From positions 485,220-549,219 of the forward strand of contig JAMPHB010000001.1 of assembly GCA_023663685.1 (NCBI GenBank): a DNA stretch of 64,000 nt, in the 5' to 3' direction. The notes under the pieces are model-generated. The model made no database searches and was not told the DNA's origin. It saw only the letters and a program-made list of their open reading frames with translations. Position 1 is the first letter of the stretch, and each line of letters opens with the position of its first letter. The translations under genes and the position numbers were made by a program. This DNA is from Blautia sp. (GTDB lineage: Bacteria; Bacillota; Clostridia; Lachnospirales; Lachnospiraceae). This document shows, piece by piece, positions 54,667 to 62,460 of this stretch.

Positions 54667-56340
54667 CTATTCCACTGAAATCACATAGTAGTAGATCGGC
54701 TGGCCGCCGCTGTTGATTTCTACCTCTACATCGGGATACTTCCCGCCGATATCCGCCGCCAGCTCCTGCACCTCCTCCTCGGAGGCCTCTTCGCCATAGT
54801 AGATGCTGACAATGGCGGCTTCCTCGTCCATCATCTGCTCCACCATCTCCAGCGTCACAGCCTTTCTGTCCCTGCCGACAGAGAGAATCGTCTTGTCACC
54901 GATGCCCATATAATCGTCCTGCTTAATCTGCTTGCCGTCGATTTCCGTATCCCGCACCGCATAGGTCACCTGCCCGGTCTTTACATGCCCGATTTCTGTG
55001 AGCATTGCCTCTTTATTCTCCTCCACGGTATAATCCGGGATAAAATTCACCACTGCCGTGATGCCCTGCGGAATCGTCTGGGTGGGAATGACAATTACAT
55101 CCCTGTCCTCCGCCAGCGAGGCTGCCTGATTCGCCGCCAGCACAATATTTTTGTTGTTGGGCAGAATAAAGATGTGCTTTGCATTCACCTGCTCCACTGC
55201 CTTTAATATATCCTCGGTGCTGGGGTTCATCGTCTGCCCGCCCTCGATAATGTAGTCCACACCCAGACCGCGGAAAATTTCATTGATGCCCTCTCCTACA
55301 GACACAGAGATAAAGCCGTATTCCTTCTCCGGCACAGAATTTGCTATCGCCTCCTTAGCCTCCTCCTTCTGCTGGGCCGCAAGCTTCTCCGCGTCCTTGA
55401 TCAGTTTCTCCTGATGCTCCTCACGCATATTATCAATCTTAATCCTGCTCAGAGAGCCGTGGGTCAGCGCCCTCTGAATCGCAAGACCCGGATCGTTGGT
55501 ATGTACGTGAGTCTTTACGATCTCATCGTCCGCTACCACTACGATCGAATCTCCGATGGATTCCAGATATGCCTTGTATTCCCGCTCCTCCTTGTCGGAA
55601 AGGGGACAGTTTAAAACGATAATGAACTCAGTACAATAACCGAAGCGGATCTCCTCCTGTGTCTGGGAAGTGATCTTGATCACAGAGCCTGTGGGAGCTC
55701 CCTCAATCTCGTAATCGATCTCCTTGCCGGTCAGCGCATCATAACAGCCTTTTAGTACCTGCACAAGCCCCTGCCCGCCGGAGTCCACGACTCCCGCCTG
55801 CTTTAATACCGGAAGCATCTCCGGGGTCTGGCTTAAGACATACTCTGCGTGCTTATTGATCTCCCCGCAGAAGTACACCAAATCCTCTGTCTCATCGCAA
55901 AGCTCGAGTGCCTTTTCCGCCAGTCCCCTGGCAACCGTGAGGATCGTCCCCTCTTTGGGCTTCATAACAGCCTTATATGCTGTCTCCACCGCCTTCTGGA
56001 GCGCATCTGTAAGAATCGGGACATCTAACTCCTGATACTCCGCAATCACCTTGCAAAAGCCCCTGAAAAGCTGGGACAGGATAACGCCGGAATTCCCTCT
56101 CGCCCCGCGCAGGGAGCCGGATGAGACAGCCTTGGAGAGCGCCGCCATATCCGGATTCTTAAGGCTCTTGACCTCCCGCGCCGCCGACAGAATCGTCATC
56201 GACATATTGGTTCCGGTATCGCCGTCGGGCACCGGGAACACGTTCAGCTCATTGATCCATTCCTTCTTTGCATCCAAATTCTTTGCGCCGGCGAGAAACA
56301 TCTTTGCCACGCGCTCTGCATTTATACTTGTGATCTCCAA
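54667..56340 (-). CDS. fakA: DAK2-domain fatty acid kinase (FakA/YloV)
   Basis: FakA phosphorylates fatty acids presented by DegV-type FakB proteins, feeding them into phospholipid synthesis. The 557 residues include the N-terminal DAK2 kinase domain with NVFPVPDGDTGTNM, a middle domain and a C-terminal DegV-like part (about 340-557). A DegV protein that could be its partner is encoded at 10461-11348. It lies between the Asp23 gene (14 bases) and recG, the conserved yloU-yloV-recG order. Confidence 0.93.
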   Translation of the reverse strand: MEITSINAERVAKMFLAGAKNLDAKKEWINELNVFPVPDGDTGTNMSMTILSAAREVKSLKNPDMAALSKAVSSGSLRGARGNSGVILSQLFRGFCKVIAEYQELDVPILTDALQKAVETAYKAVMKPKEGTILTVARGLAEKALELCDETEDLVYFCGEINKHAEYVLSQTPEMLPVLKQAGVVDSGGQGLVQVLKGCYDALTGKEIDYEIEGAPTGSVIKITSQTQEEIRFGYCTEFIIVLNCPLSDKEEREYKAYLESIGDSIVVVADDEIVKTHVHTNDPGLAIQRALTHGSLSRIKIDNMREEHQEKLIKDAEKLAAQQKEEAKEAIANSVPEKEYGFISVSVGEGINEIFRGLGVDYIIEGGQTMNPSTEDILKAVEQVNAKHIFILPNNKNIVLAANQAASLAEDRDVIVIPTQTIPQGITAVVNFIPDYTVEENKEAMLTEIGHVKTGQVTYAVRDTEIDGKQIKQDDYMGIGDKTILSVGRDRKAVTLEMVEQMMDEEAAIVSIYYGEEASEEEVQELAADIGGKYPDVEVEINSGGQPIYYYVISVE

Positions 56341-56354
56341 CTTTCTTTCCTCCC

Positions 56355-56714
56355 CTAATCAATTACGCGAACGCCTTCGACGTAAATATTGATTCTCTGG
56401 ATCGTCATACCGGTAAAGCTCTCCACCTCATACTTCACGGTCGAAATCAGGTTATCGGAAACCGTGCGGATGCTCACACCATAGGCGATAATTACATGAA
56501 AATCAATGGAAATCTGATTGTCATTCTCCACTGTCACACTGATTCCGTGGGTGAGATAATCCCGCTTAAGCAGCTTGACGAGGCCGTCCTTCATATTCAC
56601 AGCCGCCATTCCCACGATGCCGAAGCAGCCAACTGCGACAGAGCCCGCATAGGTGGCAATGACATCTTCACCGATCAGAATCCTGCCATACTGGGTATCC
56701 ATCTGTCCCTTCAT
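56355..56714 (-). CDS. Asp23/Gls24 family envelope stress protein (YloU)
   Basis: The 119 residues form one Asp23 domain (GRILIGEDVIATYAGSVAVGCFGIVGM at the start, longer runs not quoted). Members associate with the cell envelope in Staphylococcus and other Firmicutes and often accompany fakA. First gene of the yloU-fakA-recG operon, divergent from rpmB as in Bacillus. A GGGAGG site precedes ATG 56714. Confidence 0.93.
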   Translation of the reverse strand: MKGQMDTQYGRILIGEDVIATYAGSVAVGCFGIVGMAAVNMKDGLVKLLKRDYLTHGISVTVENDNQISIDFHVIIAYGVSIRTVSDNLISTVKYEVESFTGMTIQRINIYVEGVRVID

Positions 56715-56751
56715 ATTCTCTACCTCCCGAAACTACATATACTATTTTTAC

Positions 56752-56780
56752 ATTATAACCATTTCCCGGAAAAAAGTAAA
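56752..56780 (-). promoter_or_regulatory. promoter of the asp23-fakA-recG operon
   Basis: On the minus strand TTTACT (56780-56775) and TATAAT (56757-56752) are 17 bases apart, with the start about 30 bases before the ATG at 56714. Confidence 0.6.
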
Positions 56781-56797
56781 TAAAATATATTTTTTTC

Positions 56798-56826
56798 TTG
56801 CATTCATGTATCGAATCTGATAGAAT
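56798..56826 (+). promoter_or_regulatory. sigma-A promoter of rpmB
   Basis: TTGCAT (56798-56803) and TAGAAT (56821-56826) are 17 bases apart. Transcription would start near 56833, giving a leader of about 50 bases with GAGGAGGTG before ATG 56884. Confidence 0.75.
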
Positions 56827-56883
56827 ACATTTGTTGTGAGTTTGAACGAGTCAAACCAGTGGAATGCGAGGAGGTGTGAAAGC

Positions 56884-57069
56884 ATGGCAAAATGTGCAAT
56901 TTGTAACAAGGGCGTGCATTACGGCAACAATGTAAGCCATTCTCACCGGAGATCAAATAGAATCTGGAAATCAAACATTAAGCGTGTCAGCTGCAAGGTC
57001 AACGGAGTTCCCAAGAAGCTGTATGTTTGTACTTCCTGCCTGAAATCCGGCAAGGTTGAGAGAGCTTAG
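56884..57069 (+). CDS. rpmB: 50S ribosomal protein L28
   Basis: The 61 residues begin MAKCAICNKGVHYGNNVSHS and carry two CxxC pairs (CAIC and CTSC), the zinc-binding form. ATG 56884 is preceded by GAGGAGGTG. It is a single gene, divergent from the asp23 operon, and ends in a strong terminator. Confidence 0.97.
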   Translation: MAKCAICNKGVHYGNNVSHSHRRSNRIWKSNIKRVSCKVNGVPKKLYVCTSCLKSGKVERA

Positions 57070-57078
57070 CCAAAAGCC

Positions 57079-57105
57079 AGCCGTCGCGTATGCGGCGGTT
57101 TTTTA
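57079..57105 (+). terminator. intrinsic terminator of rpmB
   Basis: AGCCGTCGC-GTAT-GCGGCGGTT forms a 9-bp stem with G-U pairs, followed by TTTT. Confidence 0.8.
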
Positions 57106-57111
57106 TTCCCG

Positions 57112-57265
57112 CGAGCAATGAGGAAAACAGCCATGCTTGCATGGATATTTGACGAATGCCGCGAGGGTCAATCCCCCGTCCCTTGGGGTGCTTCAATTTC
57201 CATGCCCCGCTACTTGCAGCGGGGTTATTGACTGCGGAAAAATGGCTGGCTTCGCATGGATTTCT
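57112..57265. repeat. palindrome-rich intergenic element of unknown nature
   Basis: This non-coding stretch holds several inverted repeats: CCATGC-TT-GCATGG (57131-57144), CCCC/GGGG flanking GTCCCTT (about 57174-57188), and CCCCGCT-ACTTGC-AGCGGGG (57205-57224). GTCAAT (57167-57172) pairs with ATTGAC (57227-57232) to enclose the last two in one branched structure. A related segment GCTTCGCATGGAT (57250-57262) echoes GCTTGCATGGAT (57135-57146). I recall similar G/C-rich palindromic units as multicopy intergenic repeats in Lachnospiraceae, but could not verify this here. It could be a mobile repeat remnant or a structured RNA. Confidence 0.5.
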
Positions 57266-57292
57266 TTTGTGCGGACAGTACATACTGCGCTT

Positions 57293-57436
57293 TCACTTGC
57301 AGGAGGAAAACAGCAGATAGCTCAAAAGCAGCGCCCCGGCAATCAGCAGAATCCCGATCAGCCCGCCATCCACAATGTACATGACCAGCATTCCCATTCC
57401 AAACCAAAATAATGTATATCCCCAGACCCGCTTCAT
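57293..57436 (-). CDS. small membrane protein of 47 residues
   Basis: A short frame begins at ATG 57436 (MKRVWGYTLFWFGMGMLVMY...) and ends at TGA 57295-57293. It has two hydrophobic segments (about 8-20 and 24-42) around a VDGGLIG turn, and ends FSSCK. GGTGGA lies 4 bases before the ATG. It follows a strong terminator-like hairpin, so it may need its own promoter or read-through from the ytfJ operon. The regular membrane pattern argues for a real gene; function unknown. Confidence 0.65.
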   Translation of the reverse strand: MKRVWGYTLFWFGMGMLVMYIVDGGLIGILLIAGALLLSYLLFSSCK

Positions 57437-57445
57437 GTTTCCACC

Positions 57446-57480
57446 AAAAAAGCATATATTACTACTAATATATGCTTTTT
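57446..57480 (-). terminator. terminator after ytfJ
   Basis: An 11-bp perfect stem AGCATATATTA / TAATATATGCT with a 4-base loop is flanked by A5 and T5 runs. On the minus strand it ends the NUDIX-ytfI-ytfJ operon just before the small membrane protein gene. Confidence 0.8.
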
Positions 57481-57493
57481 CGCTGTTATTATC

Positions 57494-57895
57494 CTATTTT
57501 TCTTCGGCTCTGCTCCCTGACTCCTCCGGGATATCCTCAAAACTAATCTCCTCGTCTCCCTTCTTGCCGGAGGTAAACTTGTTGACGATATCCGGAACCA
57601 TATCGAGAATCTTTGTCATACTGTCCTGATTCTTTACATTGACCAGCTTTGTCGTACCGTTTTGAATCACAAGTACCGCGCTGGGGTTAATCTTGCCGCC
57701 CATGCCGCCAGCCCCATTATTCTTCTTCTCCTGCGCAAACGCCCCTGCCGCTACGCCAAATGCCACATCCACCAGCGGGAGAATGATCGTGTCCCCAATA
57801 TGCACGGCATCACCGACCACCGTTTTCGTAGTGATGAAGCTGTCCATCCCCTTAAACAGAGATTCCACCGTATTGTTAAAACTATTGTCTGCCAT
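57494..57895 (-). CDS. ytfJ: YtfJ/GerW family sporulation protein
   Basis: YtfJ-family proteins are needed for spore germination or spore function in Firmicutes and Streptomyces (GerW). The 133 residues contain the conserved VVGDAVHIGDTIILPLVDVAFG and a glycine-rich segment (NNGAGGMGGKINPSAVL). It follows the DUF2953 gene by 15 bases, as in Bacillus (ytfI-ytfJ), and ends at a strong terminator. Confidence 0.9.
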   Translation of the reverse strand: MADNSFNNTVESLFKGMDSFITTKTVVGDAVHIGDTIILPLVDVAFGVAAGAFAQEKKNNGAGGMGGKINPSAVLVIQNGTTKLVNVKNQDSMTKILDMVPDIVNKFTSGKKGDEEISFEDIPEESGSRAEEK

Positions 57896-57910
57896 CTCAT
57901 ACCTCCAATT

Positions 57911-58819
57911 CTATGCATCGTTTTTGAGTTTTTTATATAGATCCCTGCAATCCTTATTCCTGAATACAGAGATTCCGGTTCCCAGTATCTGATAGAAAAA
58001 AATCCGTCCCCGCAAATCAAAATCCGCCTCTGCATAAAAGTTATCCGCCGTAAAATCCGGCGTAACCTGCCAGCGGTTTTTATAGCCGACGGGGAACATT
58101 GCAAGCACTCCCAGAAGCTCTCCGGTCGTATCCGGCGCACCCGTGGAGTAGATTAGTTTAAGCATAAACTTTTTAGGCACTATTTTTTTTAATAATTGAT
58201 ACAGCTTTCGCGCAAGGAAGGAAACAGCCGCCTGATTATGCTCATCCTGCACAAGCTCCTTAATCCCTGCAAACGCCGCCAAAAGCCTTTTTGCGATATC
58301 TTGTATCCGTCTGCAAATGTCCAAAAGTCTCTGCCAGAGTTCTTTTAACTTGTCCATGACACGCCCAAAAAAGAACTTTCTTCTCCGCCCGTCCGGCGCG
58401 CTGCCGGCAGCATCCACCTCCATCGCGGCCATACTGGCGTCCTCTGCGGTCTCATCTATCGTCTCCGCCGCATTCTCCCCTATAATATCTTCCGCTGTAT
58501 CCGCTACAGCTTCTTTTGCATTCTCCTCTATAGTCTCCTCAAAATCCCATGCATTATCCGCTTTTGCCAGATTTTTCTTTATACCAAAAATCCGAAGGTA
58601 CAGCCGGTTTTCCTCCGGGATCTGGTCAAAAACAAAAATGAAAAGTCCCATTAGCCATGCCGCCCGTATCCGGATGCGAAGTATATTATCGTGAAAGCTT
58701 CCCCGGATACGGTAACGCACCGGGACGAACAGTACCAAAAGCAGGAGACAGACGAAAAGTCCCAGAAGAGCCAGCAGGATCATTCCAATCACCTTAAGGA
58801 TCAGGAGTACAATCATCAT
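57911..58819 (-). CDS. ytfI: DUF2953 family membrane protein (YtfI-like)
   Basis: The 302 residues start with a long hydrophobic region (about 1-32), followed by an acidic, repetitive segment (about 85-145, rich in AxxT/AxxE) and a C-terminal DUF2953 domain with GAPDTTGELLGVLAMFP. The pair with ytfJ is conserved in sporulating Firmicutes. It overlaps the preceding gene by 4 bases. Confidence 0.85.
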   Translation of the reverse strand: MMIVLLILKVIGMILLALLGLFVCLLLLVLFVPVRYRIRGSFHDNILRIRIRAAWLMGLFIFVFDQIPEENRLYLRIFGIKKNLAKADNAWDFEETIEENAKEAVADTAEDIIGENAAETIDETAEDASMAAMEVDAAGSAPDGRRRKFFFGRVMDKLKELWQRLLDICRRIQDIAKRLLAAFAGIKELVQDEHNQAAVSFLARKLYQLLKKIVPKKFMLKLIYSTGAPDTTGELLGVLAMFPVGYKNRWQVTPDFTADNFYAEADFDLRGRIFFYQILGTGISVFRNKDCRDLYKKLKNDA

Positions 58820-59142
58820 AGCCGCCTCCTCCGTTCCTCCCCAAGATAACTCCGGACATCCACACCCCCCGTATTCCGGTATGTCTCATCAATGATATCC
58901 CGCACCAGCGCAAGGGCGTCGTCATAGCCTTTCGCCATGCCGATCACCTTTACCTCCCGCTTCGGATATCCCCTCTGCATCAAATTCCATGCAGGAATGA
59001 TATCCAAAAGATTGTCCGGGTTCGATGCAAAGGCAATCAGATACACCCGCACCGTGCCTGCATTGTGGTCAATCCTCCACTTTATTCGATTCGCCTTATC
59101 CCCAATGGATTCGCTCACATAAAGATCTCTGAACCACTTCAT
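58816..59142 (-). CDS. hypothetical protein between NUDIX and ytfI genes
   Basis: About 108 residues from ATG 59142, which follows the NUDIX stop by 14 bases and has GTGGGA upstream; a GTG at 59181 would overlap the NUDIX gene and has no ribosome site. The protein looks soluble alpha/beta (GTVRVYLIAFASNPDNLLDI, KVIGMAKGYDDAL) and ends in a basic run ERRRRL. I do not recognise the family. Coupling to ytfI suggests a related role in sporulation (inference). Confidence 0.75.
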   Translation of the reverse strand: MKWFRDLYVSESIGDKANRIKWRIDHNAGTVRVYLIAFASNPDNLLDIIPAWNLMQRGYPKREVKVIGMAKGYDDALALVRDIIDETYRNTGGVDVRSYLGEERRRRL

Positions 59143-59156
59143 AAACTGTCCCACAG

Positions 59157-59609
59157 CTAATAATATTTCCGGTTTCCCCACAAATTGCTCTTTTTCAGAT
59201 CCAGATACGCATTATAGCCCTTCTCTAAAATCTGCTTCTCATTGGCGAACCGCAACAGATGATACGCTTCGTGGTATTTGTAATAGCCTGAGTCTACAAA
59301 ATACTCCTCCCTCTGCGGCTTGCTGTAATAGCTCTCCCCCATCATCAGATACCAGTGAACCTCCTTCTCCACGGTATCCTCCGGTACGGTAAATGAGTAC
59401 CGGCTCTTGCCGATATACCGGATAATTGTCGCGTTTGCACCGCTCTCCTCTTTCACCTCACGGATTGCGGTCTCCTTGTACTCCTCGCCATCCTCCACCG
59501 TCCCCTTCGGGAGAACCCAGCCTTCATAGCGATTCTTAAAATTCTTATATAAGAGTAATATCTTCCCGCGAAAAACCACTACACCGCCACAGCTTGTTGC
59601 CTCAATCAT
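59157..59609 (-). CDS. NUDIX hydrolase
   Basis: NUDIX enzymes hydrolyse nucleoside diphosphates linked to other groups; substrate cannot be read. The Nudix box is GTVEDGEEYKETAIREVKEE with the metal-binding REVKEE. The protein has 150 residues from ATG 59609, preceded by AGGGG at 6 bases (a TTG at 59615 is less likely). It is the first gene of the operon with the unknown gene, ytfI and ytfJ. Confidence 0.9.
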   Translation of the reverse strand: MIEATSCGGVVVFRGKILLLYKNFKNRYEGWVLPKGTVEDGEEYKETAIREVKEESGANATIIRYIGKSRYSFTVPEDTVEKEVHWYLMMGESYYSKPQREEYFVDSGYYKYHEAYHLLRFANEKQILEKGYNAYLDLKKSNLWGNRKYY

Positions 59610-59676
59610 ATGCAACCCCTTTCTGTGGATACACCCATATATGTCTAAAAATGGGCCGTTTTCTTCATTTAAAAAG

Positions 59677-59705
59677 AGTATAGCATTTTATCGGTTAAAA
59701 TACAA
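59677..59705 (-). promoter_or_regulatory. promoter of the NUDIX-ytfI-ytfJ operon
   Basis: On the minus strand TTGTAT (59705-59700) and TATACT (59682-59677) are 17 bases apart; the -35 lies within the last codons of the penicillin-binding protein gene. Confidence 0.6.
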
Positions 59706-61109
59706 GTCAAACACCCGCTTTGCCACGGGAACCGCATATGTGCTGCCTCCGCCGCTGTCCTCAAGCACCACGGCAACGACGATATCCTCGTAGCCCTTCT
59801 TCGATGCGCCTCCCACAAACCATGCATTGGTCTGGTCGGAGGTGTCTGAAACCTGCGCCGTTCCCGTCTTGCCGTAGGCCGTGTAGGACTGGCCGTCCAG
59901 CCTTCCCGCCGTCCCCTCCGTGACTACCGAGCGCATATAGGACTGCAAAAGCTTTGCCTCCTCTTCGGACAGGAGAGCGCCATACTCCCCCGGCTCATTT
60001 TCCTCCACACGCGTACCGTCTGCATTCTCCGTGTGGTCGATCAGATAAGGAACCATAAGAATGCCGTCGTTGTCGATTGCAGAAACCACCAGCGCCATAT
60101 GAAGGGGGGACACCATGGTCTTTCCCTGCCCGATGGCTGTTTCCATGTACATGGCAGCTCCGTCTGTTTCCGAGAGGTCAAAGCTGCTTCTGCCGGACTC
60201 AAAGGCAATGGGAAGACTCGTGTTAAAGAGCATATCATTACACAGTCCGCTAAACTTCCCTGCATCGAGCGTCAGTGAAAGATTCGCATAGGAGGCATTG
60301 CAGGAATTGGCGAAGGAGCTTTTTAAATCCTCCGCACCGTGCCGTGTGTTCGAGGCACAGTGAATGGTCTGCCCCTGCGAGGTGAACCCTCCCGCACAGT
60401 CAAAATGGTAATCCTTGTACTTCCCGGGATTTTCCCTGTAATACTCCAGCGTAGTAAAAATCTTAAACACCGAGCCCGGCGCATACTTTCCCTGCGTCGC
60501 CCGGTTATAGAGCACCGTGCTCCCCTCTGCCGTAATACTCTCCCAGTCCGCTGCCACAGTGTTCGGGTCATAGTCCGGCCTGGATACCATCGCCAGAATC
60601 CGCCCGGTCTTCGGCTCCATGACAAGTACTGCACCGTCAGAGCTTCCCAGGGCGTCATAGGCTCTCTGCTGAATCTGTGCATCCAGCGTGGTCACTACGG
60701 TGTCGCCCGTGCTCTTTTCCCCCTTCAGCTCACCCACAATCTGATTCAGAATAAATTCATGGGAACGGAGCAGGGAAAAATTTGCCTGATTCTCAATACC
60801 CGCCTTGCCGTTGACCGCATAGCCCACTGCATGGGCGAACACACGTCCATAGGGGTACTCCCTCGTCTCCTCCCCCTCACCGTTCACTTTTGTCGTGGCC
60901 AGCAGCTCATTGTCCGCCGAGAGGATATCCCCCCTCACCACCCGTTCGGAGAAAAGATCCTGCAGGGAATTGTAAGGACTGTTGATGAACTCCTCGCTCC
61001 GAAAGACCTGAAAATACACAAAGTAGCCCATCATTCCAAGAAACAGTCCCAAAAACAGATACATGACTACAAGAAATTCACGGTTTCCCGGGTGCTTCTC
61101 TTTTTTCAC
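59688..61109 (-). CDS. class B penicillin-binding protein (PbpA/FtsI-type transpeptidase)
   Basis: This transpeptidase crosslinks peptidoglycan, probably with the FtsW/RodA-type protein encoded just upstream. The 473 residues have a membrane anchor (about 12-35), a short N-terminal domain (VVRGDILSADNELLA) and the penicillin-binding domain with active-site S213 in PGSVFK, the SCN motif (FANSCNASYA) and KTGTAQ. It is shorter than typical FtsI, as in the PbpA group linked to FtsW in Gram-positive bacteria. It overlaps the upstream gene by 32 bases. Confidence 0.93.
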   Translation of the reverse strand: MKKEKHPGNREFLVVMYLFLGLFLGMMGYFVYFQVFRSEEFINSPYNSLQDLFSERVVRGDILSADNELLATTKVNGEGEETREYPYGRVFAHAVGYAVNGKAGIENQANFSLLRSHEFILNQIVGELKGEKSTGDTVVTTLDAQIQQRAYDALGSSDGAVLVMEPKTGRILAMVSRPDYDPNTVAADWESITAEGSTVLYNRATQGKYAPGSVFKIFTTLEYYRENPGKYKDYHFDCAGGFTSQGQTIHCASNTRHGAEDLKSSFANSCNASYANLSLTLDAGKFSGLCNDMLFNTSLPIAFESGRSSFDLSETDGAAMYMETAIGQGKTMVSPLHMALVVSAIDNDGILMVPYLIDHTENADGTRVEENEPGEYGALLSEEEAKLLQSYMRSVVTEGTAGRLDGQSYTAYGKTGTAQVSDTSDQTNAWFVGGASKKGYEDIVVAVVLEDSGGGSTYAVPVAKRVFDLYFNR

Positions 61110-62460
61110 GTCCTTTGCCTCCCTTCCTTTTTCCCCTCTTCACCCTTTCCTGCTTTTGCCCGTCAAACTGCATGATATAGAGTCCCTGAATAATGCCAAA
61201 GAGAATCATCGTAGACAGTAAGGAGCTTCCGCCATAGCTGACCAGGGGGAGCGTCACTCCGGTGGAGGGAATGAATTTGATCACGCCTCCGATGGTCAGA
61301 AACACCTGTGTGGCATACAAGGTTCCCAGACCGACTGCCGTCAGCTTATAAAAGGCATCTTTCAGCTTCATCGCCACATTCATAATCATAAAAAAACAGC
61401 TCACACAAACCATGATCATGCAAAGGGCGAAAATTCCTCCCAGCTCCTCGGAAATGGCCGAAAACACAAAATCCTTCGACACCACCGGAATTTTGTTCGG
61501 CAGCCCCTGGTTCAGTCCGAGGCCAAACCAGCCGCCGGTTCCGATGGCAAACAGCGACTGGCAGATCTGGTAGCCCTCGTTGTCGATGACGCTTAAGGGA
61601 TTCGCCCATGCCAGCACGCGGGTCTGCACATGGGAGAACATTCCGTAGCCTGCCACCGCCGCCACTGCCATCGCCCCAAGTCCCGCGATAAAATAGGCGA
61701 CGCGGCGGCTCGCCACATAGACCATGATCAGACAGGTGAAGAAATACAAAAGCGCACCCCCCAAATCCTTAGAGGCCACAAGCGCCAGCACAAACACGGC
61801 AGAGATCACGCTGGTGATGGCAGCCTGGCGAAAATCACTCCTCTGGTAAAGCATGGAGGCAATGAACATCACAAACAGTATCTTTACGAATTCTGAGGGC
61901 TGGATGGTGACGGGGCCGACGGTGATGCTAAGCTTTGCGCCATAGCTGGTGGAGCCTGCCACCGCCACCACTGCAAGCGCGCCAATCCCGACAAGCGCAT
62001 ACACCCATGTGAGCCTGCGGAACAAGGACATATGGGACAGAATCAGCGGGATGGCAAGGGAAATCACAAAACCCGCACAGACAAAGAGAAACTGCCGAAA
62101 AGCCCGGTTAAAATCCAGCCGCGTCAGAATAATGAAGCCGATGGCAAGGAGCATACACATATTGTTAAGCACCAGCTCCGAGGCGTGCCGGTAAAACAGA
62201 TGGTAAGAGGTAAAAAGCATCGCCAGAAGAACCACCTGCATCAGATAGATTCCGATGATTTTCACATCCCCTGTGGTGAGATACAGCACAAGAAAGGCAT
62301 CAAAATGAATTCCAAACAACAGCACGCGCTGGGTGTGAAAGACATGCTCCCGCTGCCCCTCCTCCCCCGGAATCCGAAACACATGGAAACACTGGTAAGT
62401 GTAGGCTAAAAACAGAAAGATCATTATATACTTAGACAACTGTACGATTAACCGAATCAT
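61078..62460 (-). CDS. FtsW/RodA/SpoVE family peptidoglycan glycosyltransferase
   Basis: SEDS-family membrane glycosyltransferases polymerise lipid II. The 460 residues have about ten membrane spans and the conserved motifs SYGAKLSITVGPVTIQPSEFVK, ALVASKDLGGALLYF and the late GVTLPLVSYGGSSLLST. ATG 62460 overlaps the stop of the U32 gene. The basic tail (KQERVKRGKRKGGKG) overlaps the start of the penicillin-binding protein gene. Whether it serves division, elongation or sporulation is undecided. Confidence 0.93.
   Translation of the reverse strand: MIRLIVQLSKYIMIFLFLAYTYQCFHVFRIPGEEGQREHVFHTQRVLLFGIHFDAFLVLYLTTGDVKIIGIYLMQVVLLAMLFTSYHLFYRHASELVLNNMCMLLAIGFIILTRLDFNRAFRQFLFVCAGFVISLAIPLILSHMSLFRRLTWVYALVGIGALAVVAVAGSTSYGAKLSITVGPVTIQPSEFVKILFVMFIASMLYQRSDFRQAAITSVISAVFVLALVASKDLGGALLYFFTCLIMVYVASRRVAYFIAGLGAMAVAAVAGYGMFSHVQTRVLAWANPLSVIDNEGYQICQSLFAIGTGGWFGLGLNQGLPNKIPVVSKDFVFSAISEELGGIFALCMIMVCVSCFFMIMNVAMKLKDAFYKLTAVGLGTLYATQVFLTIGGVIKFIPSTGVTLPLVSYGGSSLLSTMILFGIIQGLYIMQFDGQKQERVKRGKRKGGKGREKREAPGKP

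Noticed and set aside
56999..57283. 94-residue minus-strand frame over the end of rpmB and the palindromic element
   Set aside because: It overlaps rpmB antisense, has no ribosome site and spans terminator and palindromes; it reflects a stop-free repeat rather than a gene.
57225..57455. 76-residue minus-strand frame
   Set aside because: The 47-residue membrane protein lies in another frame of the same strand, with a better start, ribosome site and hydrophobic pattern.
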